DNA of 64,000 nt from NCBI GenBank assembly GCA_002189035.1, contig NEEC01000016.1, positions 1,178,001 through 1,242,000 of the forward strand, in the 5' to 3' direction. The stretch is from Utricularia gibba. Taxonomy: Eukaryota; Streptophyta; Magnoliopsida; Lamiales; Lentibulariaceae. This document shows, piece by piece, positions 36,264-49,990 of this stretch. The position numbers and the translations under genes were made by a program. The notes below the pieces were generated by a model, which saw nothing but the letters and a program-made list of their open reading frames with translations, was not told the DNA's origin and did no database searches. Position 1 is the stretch's first letter, and every line of letters begins with the position of its first letter.

Positions 36264-38310
36264 ATGTCCACCAGGAAGGAGCTTATGTCCATCTCAATGA
36301 AGAGAACTAGAGAATGGTTTGTTGTCTCTTATTTATTGTGTCACTTTGCACTCAACGCATGGAGTTAAGGATTTGAGAACTGAAGCATTGATTCTGAGTT
36401 TGACAGGATATTATCTGCGGAAACACCTTCTGATCTGATGATACATGTGGGGGAAACTTCCTTTTCTTTGCACAAGGTACAGAGAGCATTCTTTGCAGAA
36501 CTTTAACTGCTACTTAGGCTTCTTGAATCCTCTACTTCCATATTTAATCTTATAAGGTGTACACTGAAACCTCAAAAGGTTCCTCTGCTGTCGAAATGCG
36601 GATACATAAAGAAGCTCATATCAGAAGCGGATGAAGCTGGTGATCGGTTGACAATAGAACTCTTTGAGCTTCCTGGTGGGGCAGAGGGATTTGAGTACGC
36701 AGCAAAGTTCTGCTATGGCGTTGGGTTTGAGATGAACACGGGAAACATTGGTGTACTTCGATGCGTGGCTGAGTTTCTAGAAATGACAGATGAATATGCT
36801 GCTGGAAACTTGGTTTCCAGGACTGAAGACTTCATAACTGGAAGGGCACTTCAAAGCCTTTCTGGGGCAATTTACACGTTGCATTCTTGTGTAGGCATTC
36901 TTGATGCAGCAGAGAAAATTAAGCTGGTAAGCCGTTGCATCGACGCCATCGCTTTCTTCACCTGCAGAGATATCACATTAGCAGCCTATGAGAAGGTGAA
37001 TGGCAATCAAGAAGTTTACTGGTGGGCTAAATCTTTGAGTATTCTTAGATTTGATGTCTTCCAACGAGTGCTCGTTGCAATGGTAGCCAGAGGATTCAGT
37101 CAGCTGGCTCTCGGCCCTGTTCTAGTACAGTTCTCCATGAAGTTCATCAAAGGATTGGTAAGGTTTCTGAATATAAAAAGGAAGAAAGGCGCCACCATTC
37201 ATCAAAACCTCCCTGTTTTGTTTTTCAGGAGATTTATGCGAAGTTGAGGAAGAAGACGGAGCCTAGAGAACAACAAGAGAAAAGGGTCATTTTGGAAGCG
37301 ATAGTTGGTTTTCTTCCAAGACAGAAAGACACATTCTCAGTTAGTTTTCTCTCTATGCTTCTCAAAGCAGCAATCTACCTAGACACAACTGTTTCTTCTC
37401 GCCTCTGCCTGGAGAAAAGAATAGCCTTACAACTCGAGGATGCTGTCCTGGGTGATCTTATGATTCCTTCCTATTCTTCAGAAGGGTGTGCGGTGTTCGA
37501 TATCGATACTGTGAAGAGAATCATCTCTAGCACCTTGGAGTTTGAAAATGAAAACCATAGAGGAGTCAGTAAACTGATGGAGGAGTACCTCGCTGAGATC
37601 TCCTCTGACCCCAACTTATCTATTTCACAGTTCATCAGTTTTGCGGAACTGATCTCTCGAGATTCAACAGCCAGCGATGACGGAATCTATGAGGCAATCG
37701 ACATTTACTTGAAGGTTGTTAGCTCTCATTCAAAGTTCAATCCTTCGTTTTCATAACTTGTGTGTTTTGGTTGCAAAATATCCATCCACAGGCTCACCCA
37801 GCTCTCAGTGACATGGAAAGAAAAAAGCTCTGCAGTGTGATGGACATCCAAAAGCTCTCACTCGAAGCCTGCTCGCGTGCAAGATGCAACAAAGGCCTCC
37901 CGCTTCAAATCACCCTTCAACTTCTCAGCAGCGAGCAGCAACATCTCAGCCACCGCTGCTCCGATTACAACAGCGAGCAGGCCAGAATCAACCCGTGTGC
38001 AAATGACAGAAGCTTGTGCGCCAAAAGGGAAAGCCATGAACAGAAAATGGAGCTGATTAGCATAAAAACAAAGGCTAGTGATACGGGTAAACAGTCTGTA
38101 TCCCGCATCTACTCCAACATTACTAGCGCTGGCACCGCGGGGAAGGCTCCAACACAAAAGAAGACCTTGATCAGCGCCGTGCCGATAAAACTCTTCCCGT
38201 TACTCCGGGCAGACGCCGCTTGCAAGCCGCCACTCAAGGGTAAAACCACACTCAAAGAAACAGATGCAAAACAACTCAAAGAAAAGTGTCCAACTTTTGG
38301 ATCTTTCTGA
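36264..38310 (+). CDS. NPH3/BTB domain protein (NRL family, At5g67385-like)
   Basis: NRL proteins are plasma-membrane-associated scaffolds or CUL3 adaptors in phototropism, organ growth and auxin transport. Exons: 36264-36316, 36407-36476, 36579-37157, 37229-37714, 37792-38310; phases agree. The BTB domain begins after MSTRKELMSISMKRTREW (SDLMIHVGETSFSLHK, then LPGGAEGFEYAAKFCYGVG). The NPH3 domain includes WWAKSLSILRFDVFQRVLVAM, EKRVILEAIVGFLPRQKD, SVSFLSMLLKAAIYLDT and HPALSDMERKKLCSVMD. The C-terminal tail is long, Lys/Ser-rich and low in structure. An in-frame ATG at 36216 would add 16 residues. The gene converges with the GRAS gene: the stops are 217 bases apart. Confidence 0.9.
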
Positions 38311-38527
38311 ATCAAGTTTTTTGATACAGTAAAGTAACTGTAAAATTGCAACCCCCTTGAAGCCTTCTTCCATTTTGTTGGGAACCACTCCTTCCCCACC
38401 TGTGATTTGTTGCTTTCTGTTGCTCAATCCAATAAAAACAAAAACGCAAAAAACCAGGGACTTGAAAATAAATAAAATAAGTATTTGAATAACGTGGCGT
38501 TGACTGTAAGTCAAAACGTACAATAAC

Positions 38528-40138
38528 CTAAGCAGCAGGTACCCACGCCGTAGCGAAGATGACGTTATGACCCTTCCACGTAAGCACTAAATGCTGTTCG
38601 TCTTCTTCCTTCTTGAGTCCCCACACCGGAGCATGCTCATCAAGCATCCGCTTCACCTCCCCTATCGCTTCTTCACTGAACGCAACTCCTCTGAATCCGA
38701 CGTTTCTCATTCTCTGCACCCATTTGCTCTTCGTCTCCGCCCGTTCGACTCGCTGCCGGCCTTCCTGCGATACCACATTCTCGATTTTCCAGTATATATC
38801 AGCCTCGTACCTGAGTTCAGTTCAGTGAATGAAGGAAGGTTCAGATTGGATTCCTGCAAGAGCATTACATCACCATTGTACTTACCATTCTCGGGATTTG
38901 TTCCCATTTGGAAGGAAGGTTTCCATTGTATCATAAGGAATCCAGAGATAGTTGTAAGCTGCTATCAACCTGTTGACAAGATTGATCGATGTGAAGTCTG
39001 CGTCTTCGTCGACCACCATGACGACCGTCGGGTTCAAGGTCCGTACGGCCTTGAGAAACATGTCGCGGAGGGACATGGAGTCTATGGTTTCTTCCGGGAT
39101 GTAGTGCAGCATCATGTGGCAGTTGATCACCAGGGCTTCTCCTGTTTCTGTTGGAAACAAGCGAAAGAGTCGATCAGTGGTTTTGGAACTAATCACGCAG
39201 ATTGATTATTTGTATCATATTCGAATTTCGTCGGCAAAACCGCAAATCGACATCCCAAATCAATGCCGTGAAGCTATCTGGGATCCGAAGTGCAGCATGG
39301 AACCTTCCATGGATGTTAACGGAAGAACCCTAATCAAGAAGTAGATTATTTTTTATGACTCTGGGCACTAAAGCTATCTCCTTTGAGGCAGAGTTACGAA
39401 AACCAGAAGATGAATGCAAACATTGTCATCACCTTGTGGTAGCTGAAGCTGTTCTATCAATGCCGAGAAGCCATCGGAGCAGGTGCAAGGAACTGTGCGG
39501 AACTCCAGTACGAGGTTCTTGGACATGGCGAAGTTCACGAGCTTGGATCCGAGCTCGTCGTATGTGAAATCAGGAAACGGGGGGAACTCCTCTATCGTGC
39601 CCGCTACGGTGAGCTTTATCACCGGCAGGATTTTCAATCTGGATGCGATGGCATCGATCAGCGTCGGAATCTGCATGCAGTGTGTCAGGCTTATGTCTAC
39701 GATGTGAACCACCGGATATCCCTCGACGGCTTCGATCAATGCTGAGTTCGCAGCAGTAAACCCGAACCTGTATCAGAAAAATTGGTTCTAATCTTCACAG
39801 AGCTTAAAACTAGAGCTGGAATAATCAATTGTGGAAATGAAAAACCTGTGCCATGGAGTTAAGTCGACGAAGCTGGCGAGCTCGATGATGGAGAACCTAT
39901 GGTTATGAATGATGGGAAGGTTGTTATCAGGATGGAGATGGGCCACGGCGGTAAGAAGCTTGGTGTTGCCGGTCTTGGTGGCGCGTGTGATTAAAGCGCG
40001 GAGGAACCCCCAAGTCAAGCGCTGGTTGGAGTCTCCGTCGGCGGCGGCGATGTTGTTGAGAACCCATAGAATCTGCTGCGAAAGAGTGGCGTCGTTACTC
40101 TCGATGGCGGCAGCGCAGTGCACCAGAAGCTGCTCCAT
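38528..40138 (-). CDS. SCL32: GRAS-family transcription regulator, SCARECROW-LIKE 32 type
   Basis: Nuclear transcription regulator. Exons from the start: 40138-39846, 39767-39433, 39147-38886, 38820-38528, phases agreeing. GRAS landmarks in order: first leucine-rich region (MEQLLVHCAAAIESNDATL), VHIID motif as VHIVDISLTHCMQIP, a second leucine-rich region, EALVINCHMMLHYIPEE, PFYRE/RVER region (VVSQEGRQRVERAETKSKW) and SAW end (LTWKGHNVIFATAWVP). Wording matches SCL32. The start is unsure: the frame stays open upstream to a Met at 40318, but a likely acceptor at about 40160 suggests a 5' UTR intron, leaving 40138 as start. Three coding introns are unusual, since most GRAS genes have none. A long upstream ORF lies at 40532-40149. 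Confidence 0.88.
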
Positions 40139-40148
40139 GCAATTAGCA

Positions 40149-40532
40149 TCACTGTTGAAGAAGAGAGAAATGGCATGATTCACAACAACAACTGTAACAA
40201 AAGAACACAAGAATGCGATGACAATGACCAGACTGCATAGTGGTACCTGAGGCATTGAATATTTCCTGCAAACTGAAACAAAAAGCCTTTCTTTTTTCCC
40301 CATTGATTGTTCCCTCAAAAGTGACTAGAGAGTCCTCAGAATCTGTTCTGGTCAGCAGCAGAATCTGGAAATCATTAGCTCCAGGGCTACTCTCCTCCTC
40401 GCTCACCCTTCTCAGCACCTCTTTCTTTTCTCCATCTTGATGTTCTGAAGGGGAAAAAGAGGAGATGGAGATGTATCGTATGTCATCCCTATCAAGGGGC
40501 CATAACACGCGTCCTCCCTGAGCTATTCTCAT
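40149..40532 (-). other. Long upstream ORF in the leader of the GRAS gene
   Basis: A 127-codon frame starts MRIAQGGRVLWPLD at 40532 and ends at 40149, 10 bases before the likely GRAS start. It has no GRAS or other known motif. If the leader is unspliced it would be translated first; if the CAG|gtacc donor near 40250 is used, only part remains. Confidence 0.35.
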
Positions 40533-40846
40533 TTATGAATTCAGAGGTCTGTTCACTATCCACCCGATAACGGTATCTACTCGTCGGACGAGAGAGACGA
40601 CCATCCTTTCAACCTTCTTCTTCTCCCTCTTCTCCTCCTACTCCTCCTCCTGTAACCGCATTTCAGGTCTTGTAAAACCAGAACGTAACGTGAGGTGCCA
40701 TTGAAGGAAATGAGAGGATCGTTGAAGGTCTGGTTGATTCGGTATCAAGTCACGCTTCACCAAGCACGAAGAGACAAAGCGTGAGTGAGAACGTGGCTGA
40801 GTGACTCATCTTGTCTCCTTCTCTCTCCCTCTTTCTTCTTCTTTTT

Positions 40847-40890
<44 letters not shown>

Positions 40891-41701
40891 TACCTTGCCC
40901 ATTCATCATCATATGGTTGATTTGTTATGGGTAAAAAAGCTTGCACTATTAAATTTATTAGAATTGTTTGATAGTATAGTATAAAAGATTATATTCAATT
41001 TTATAAATAAATCATTGTCTAACTAATTAATATATGTATATCATTTTTGCATTATCATATCATTAACATATTCATTACAAATGGAGTGGAGTGGGAGTTA
41101 AATTATATTTATTCCATTTACATTATTATATTTCCATTTAGAATATAAAAGATTATATACAATTGAGTATTTATATATATAATTATATTATATTTAAATA
41201 TAATAATACCTTATTATCAAAAGACTTATTAGTATAATTATGACTCAACATGTTCAATATTTAGTTTAATTAATCATATATTGAATTATTTATATTTATA
41301 TAAACACGTGTTATGAAGTTATAATTAAAATTATATTTAATATATGCATTTATAATATATGAAAAAAAAACAAATTAAACTATTCTAAGGATGAGAGTTT
41401 TAACAAATTTCAGGAAAAGTAACTAAATTTCAGGAATATTTCATTTCATAAATAAATAATAAATTCAAAATTTGGGAAAATTTTGATGAAATTTTAAATC
41501 ATCGAACTCCAAGGTCTTGAAAGTGGAAATCGTATGCCTTGTTTCCGGTCCGTATTTACTTTTCAACGTGACAGAGAGCCGGCCCAAAAAAGGCCCAATA
41601 TGCTCCACGATGAGTTTTTTTTTCTCGTAGAACGACGTCGTGTTGATGGAAAGTCGGGGTTTAGATTAGATCGAAAACTGGTGAGGAAAAATGCAAATTT
41701 G
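40533..41701. other. Divergent promoter region with T tract and AT-rich spacer
   Basis: Lies between the GRAS gene (-) and CK2 alpha (+). 40533-40840 is CT-rich leader/promoter. A T run of about 36 bases sits at 40849-40884. 40920-41500 is very AT-rich. GGCCCA motifs occur at 41581-41586 and 41592-41597, about 110 bases before the CK2 start. Confidence 0.5.
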
Positions 41702-44079
<2,378 letters not shown>

Positions 44080-47000
44080 TAAAAGGGCTCTCAAATGCTA
44101 TATCCATATCCGCCGTCTGTGTTTCTTCTGGTTCTTCAGTGTTGTTGCGAGAATGCCAAGTCCGTTTCAAAGAAAAGATGACACCCCTTTTAAATTCGAA
44201 ATGCCGCTGTTGGAGTGGAATCTTGGTTAGGATGTTTGAGTCCGCGCCCCTTCAGACCATCATTGTTGTTTTTCCTGCATTTTAATTGCTCAGGGTACCG
44301 TACAAATCTTTCACCGAGGACGCACACACTCTCACAACCACCGCACCGCACCACCGGAGATTCGAGGCATTGGGTTCCTAATAAACACTTGGGAACCTGT
44401 TGCACTGTGAATACATCGGCACCTGGGGCTGGGTGTGGTAACTGCACAAATCCATGCATGATGATGGGGATGGGGTCGATGGATGTCTGTCGAAGAAGTG
44501 GAGTAAGGCTGCCACTGTGTTGAATTCAACATCTCTGCAGCATCTTCTCTTCTGATACCAGTCAGCACAGCCATTTATGTATCTGCTGCCTCTTTCCATG
44601 TGAGATGAGACAAAAAACGAGAAACAGAGAGAGTTATGCCCATTGCCCACCAGTCAGCCTTGAAAATGGTCGTCTTCTGCGGACATGATATCTCTCTTGT
44701 TTGCACACACACCATTTCAGACTCAGTTCCGGTTGCACGAGGATGATGAACGGGCTTTCCGCACCGCGGCTGCTAGGGCTCCATTTTCTTGATGGGCTCT
44801 AAGGTGCCCAGAATAGTTATTACAAACACAATCTCAATTCATAATCTTATCACCTACCCTAGTATTGCACGATATTATTCATTTTGGACATTTAATATTT
44901 ATGATTTTACATTATTATCTTTTGTAAAAAATGTCTTATGTAATATTAAAAAGGTAATTTTATTTTAAATACGTATTCAATCATATGTAATCAATGTGGT
45001 ATACGTAATCATCACTAAACTACTCAATTTACATTTACTTCTTAGACACTCACATTCTCGCTAGGTGGCACCTCATCATATCATCGACATGAATCCGAAT
45101 TTGACTGTAATATCAAAATGTCATAACCCACTCTCATTTTACATGATATTGTCCACTTTAAGTATTCGAAGCGGACAATATCATGCAAATTGAGTGTGAG
45201 TCGTGAAACATAATCCACCAACACCCCAAATTCTCTCCCAAAAAACAATATTCACCAAAACAAGTAAAAAAAAAAGTTACTTTACCACACGAAAGTGGTG
45301 CTGAGAGGGGATTTTTATCCTCACACACAAAGAGATGAGATGCGGGAATGTGGATTCTTTGGGTTGTCCAGAAGCGAGCAAGAATTTTAATCAATATAAT
45401 CTGTTTTTACTTGGTATCTGATTGGTTCCATGCCCTTTCCTTGGATTCTTGTGTGGCTTTTATATTGCCGTACGTAACCACTTGCCCTTTGTGGTAGACC
45501 CACTGCCGGCATCCCTGATTAGGAGTTGGTAATGGAGATTAAGGGCTGCTAATGGGGATTAAGAAAAATGGGAATCGAAGCAAGGCCCAGGATCCTTAAC
45601 GTGCGATATCTAATTTAGAATATACCCCCATTTCTGGGGCTTCTTTTTGTAAAGACACAGGAGTTGTGCGTGGAAAGCGACCACCACCACTTATTATTTA
45701 ATAGCACGTAATTATGAGGCTAATCTCTTCATCATTCTCCTAATCTCCCGCCGCCCACTTAATTATCGTAAGATATTTTATTATATGAGAATTACAAAAT
45801 TAAAAAAAAAAAGAGGAAAAAAAAGCGTAGTCAGTGGATGGAAAAAGGTTCAAAAGGTGGCTAGTGAAATGTCCGTAATACCCTTACTTTTTAGAGCTGT
45901 GTATCTAGCGTATCCATTTGTTGCACCTCGACCTGGATTCTTCAGGTAACATACACCTCCACATACATCGGATAATTTCATAACATGTTTTAACATTAAA
46001 AAAATATTTATTAAATCTTAATTAATAATTATTTATCATGCATACGATATACAATTTTATAAAACATTATTAAAATAATTTAAAATTTAAAATTGAAAAC
46101 ATTCTTTTTTTTAAGAATACGAAAATTTTTTATGAAATATTGAAAAAAAATGAAGAAAGAGAATATAAGTGATGATTGGAAAAAGAAAATTATTTATAAT
46201 GAAAAGAGAATATAATGATAAAGATTATGTTTCAATATGAATTAAGAAGTAAATAATAAAAATTATTTTTCTAATTAATTAATGATGCATTTTTAATATA
46301 AGTTAATTAACATAAAATAATATTTTATATTCCATCAAATTCTCATGAAGTTTATAGAATGAATTTAAAAAGGAAATAACCATATATTCCGGCAATTAAA
46401 ATGATGGGAAATTAGCGGAGAGAGGGTGGTCCTGTCAAACCGACACCGCTACTTTGTTTGATTATTCCCCGAATAAAGCTGCACCATGTGACTTTTCCCT
46501 TCGTTTTCCTTATTTTCTCCCAAAATATTTTTCGAAAATTGATATATAGTTTAATGAAAATAAAAAAATACTTCTAAATTTATATATTTTGAAAACAGAA
46601 ATAACTCATATCTTTTTTTATATAAATTATAAAAAAGGATAGTAAAGAGATCCTCGTAAACAGAGTTTTTAAAAATGAATTAAATCAAATTAAAACATTT
46701 TAATAATGGAGTGAATTGGGTTGAATTCATTATGAATATATTATCAAAAATAATTTTCTAAATTTTAGAATTTTCTTTTATTTTTAATAAAAAAGTATTG
46801 AATCCCAATCCAACATTAGATGCGTCCCATGATTTTAAATCATTGGTTGTAAATCCCATCCATTAATCCAATCTTTATCTTTCATACATTACAATAAAAA
46901 TTTTATACATATGGTAGTTATTTTTCTCATATATTCAAAATACGATGACTACTTTTGTAATATACTCATCCATTATTATATAAAGTAAAATAAAAACGAA

Positions 47001-47270
47001 TGTTCATTTATTAATTCTGAAAATTAATAAGGGTTGGTAAATAAATGTGATATAGTTTGATGGGGGTCGGGTTAACCCGTTGGGTTGGATGATGGTTCGG
47101 TTCGGGCAAGTGAAACGGGAGAAGCTTCAGCTTGACAGTTTAAGAGTCTCTCTCTGGGAGTGCAGTCTCGCTTTCACTGAGTCTCTCCTGGGGGTTGCAG
47201 AGGCGGTATCAGAAGCTAAGTGACGGATGAAGCGCCACCGCGTCACGACTTGGTGTCCTACGGACTGAGA
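44080..47270. other. Intergenic, long AT-rich spacer; no gene recognised
   Basis: 44080-44820 is of mixed composition, probably 3' UTR and flank of CK2 alpha, with only short meaningless frames. 44830-47060 is AT-rich with many A/T runs. 47060-47270 is GC-richer and serves as promoter and leader of the formin gene. Confidence 0.5.
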
Positions 47271-49990
47271 ATGGGAGCACTTCCCCGTTCCTGGATTCTG
47301 CTTCTCTTGCTTCTGTTGATCGCCATTGTTGGCGGCGAGGAGAATGGCCGGAGGATTCTCCACCAGCCCTTGTTCCCGTTTGTTTCATCAGAGCCACCGC
47401 CTCCGCCGCCGCTGCCGCCTGCCCTGGATTCGCCTCAGCAGGACCAGCCCTTCTTCCATGAGCTCCCATTTGGGTCTTCCGAGGGGATACCCAGCAAATG
47501 CCGCCGCCGCCGCCGTTTGTTGGAGCGATGGAAACACCGGTGACTCCTCCGCCGTCCAGTTTGATTAAGAAAGTGGCGATCGCGGCGGCATTGACTGTTG
47601 TGACTTTGGCTCTGCTGTTGGCGGTGGGGTTGTATCTATGCAAGCGGCGTGGGAATCAGAAGGATGAGTCGCGGAAGCTCGTCGGTGAGAATTCGATGGC
47701 TATCAACGTGGAATCGAGAATGCCGCCGCCTGCGCCGTCGCTTCTTTACATCGGGACTGTTGAGCCGTCCGTCGGTAGTTTGATTGATGAAGCCAGTGGC
47801 GCTGCGAATGGATCGCCGTATCGGAAGTTGAATTCGGGCAAAGTATTATTCGATCGTTACAGGCCGAGCCCGGAGCTTCATCCCCTACCACCATTGCCGA
47901 AACCACCGCCCCCTCCGCCGTCTCTGAGGCTAAATTCTCCCCACCCATGTCTTCTTCCGATGACGACACCAATTTCTACACTCCTCAACGGTCCTCTTTC
48001 AGCAATGGGTCTCCAGTTTTGCGTCAAAATCGCATTCATCAATCCAAAAGAACTTCCCCTAAATCTCGCCTCTCATCATCTTCTCCTGATACAAAGCCAG
48101 TGATTATACCCTCAATCAAGCAACCTCAACTCCCTTCACCTCCTCCGCCGCCAGTTGCGGCAGTTGCTTCTTCATTAGCGCCGCCGCTACCTAGTAAAAC
48201 CCTTCCGTATACCCCTAAAAGAGTAGGCCCAAAATTCCCCCACCTCCTCCTCCACCGGATATCTCGCGTCTCCGATCAATAACCGCCTCCGATCAGGAGA
48301 AACCCGGCGTCCCAATTCCACCGCCACCACCGCCGAACTCAGAAAATGGTGGGTCTGTAGATGCAACTGCAAAATCACTGCTTTCCGAAACGGTAACAAT
48401 ATCTGAGCTACAATGTAATACTCCCAACGAGACGGTAACTTCCCTTTCATGCCGCGATGATGAAATAAAAGAAGATGGAGATGGGTCGAAGCCGAAACTC
48501 AAGCCTTTGCACTGGGATAAAGTGCGAGCCACCTCTGAACGAGCCACAGTTTGGGACCAGATGAAGTCAAGCTCTTTTCAGTGAGTGAAGCTTCTTTCAA
48601 GGAAGTCAAAATTGTCATAATCGTCAGTAATGAGCCACATTTTTTGTTTCACAGATTGAACGAGGACGCCATGGAATCACTTTTTGGGTGCAGTTCATCA
48701 GGTAAGGATAGAGGACGAAAGCCTGTCCTGCCGATTCCACAGCGGGGGAACCGAGTTTTGGATCCTAAGAAATCTCAGAACATTGCTATTCTGTTAAGAG
48801 CGCTGAATGTCACAGTAGAAGAAGTCACCGATGCACTTCAAGATGGTACATTTTTTGTTATATGAAGACACTGCAGATTGTAGCGATTGCATGCCATTCA
48901 ATGGTGGGTGCATTTTGCAGGGAAATTAGAGGGATTGGGAGTGGAACTGCTGGAGACGTTAGTGAAGATGGCACCAACGAAGGAGGAAGAGATCAAACTC
49001 AAGAGCTACGATGATGAAATTTCGAAGCTGGGATCGGCCGAGAGGTTCCTCAAGGAGATTTTAGATATCCCATTCGCTTTCAAGAGAGTCGAGGCAATGC
49101 TGTATCGAGCTAACTTCGAGAACGAGACCGTTTACTTGTCGAAATCGTTCCAAACATTAGAGGTACTTACTGTACATGTCTGAGTTTGAGGCAATGCTTC
49201 ATGAAAAGCTTGCAAGTTCAGTGTTTGTTGCATTATCTGTGTTCAGGAAGCGAGTGAAGAGCTGAGGAACAGCCCCCTCTTCCTGAAACTTCTGGAAGCA
49301 GTTTTAAGAACAGGGAACAGGATGAACGATGGGACAAACAGGGGCCATGCCAGAGCTTTCAAATTGGATACATTGTTGAAGTTGGTGGACATCAAGGGAG
49401 CAGATGGTAAGACAACTTTGCTTCATTTTGTCGTGCAAGAAGTCATCCGGTCCGAAGGAGCCGAATCCGGAACAACTAGCGAGCCTCAGCAGCCGGATTT
49501 CAAGATGAAAGAGGATGAGTTCAGGAAAAAAGGGCTGCGCATTGTTTCAGGTCTCAGCAAGGAGCTGGGAAATGTCAAGAAAGCTGCTGGTATGGATTCC
49601 GATGTTCTTAACAGCTACCTTAGCAAGCTGGAAATGGGGCTTGAGAAGGTGAAATCCGTCATCCAATGCGAGAAAACATCGCTGCCCCGTGGTGAATTTT
49701 TCGACTCCATGAAAGTTTTCGTCAAGGAAGCTGTGGAGGAAATCAGCAGAATCAAGTCTCAGGAGATGAAGGCCCTGTCCATGGTGAAAGAGGTGACAGA
49801 GTATTTCCATGGCGACGCAGCAAAAGAAGAGGCTCATCCTTTCAGAATTTTCATGATCGTACGAGATTTCCTCTCTGTATTAGACAACGTGTGTAAGGAG
49901 ATAGGCAAACAGCAGCTGGAAAAAACCTCTTTTGGTGCAGGAAGGTCATTCAGAATGGCACCAACAGCAGCAACACGATACATATCATAA
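47271..49990 (+). CDS. Class I formin (FH1-FH2), membrane-anchored actin nucleator
   Basis: Nucleates and elongates actin filaments at the plasma membrane; class I formins have an extracellular Pro-rich part that can contact the cell wall. Exons: 47271-48580, 48655-48845, 48921-49162, 49247-49990. Order: signal peptide ([16 protein letters not shown]), extracellular Pro-rich region, transmembrane helix ([22 protein letters not shown]) with basic stop-transfer KRR, a serine-rich cytoplasmic linker with FH1-like proline runs, then FH2 from [17 protein letters not shown] onward, with [20 protein letters not shown] and [19 protein letters not shown], the lasso and knob wording of FH2. Exon 1 has three one-base frame breaks, near 47496-47498, 47917-47921 and 48231-48236; exons 2-4 are intact. 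Confidence 0.87.

Noticed and set aside
44190-44650. Overlapping short frames on both strands after CK2 alpha
   Set aside because: Lie in the 3' flank, overlap each other in several frames and show no motif.
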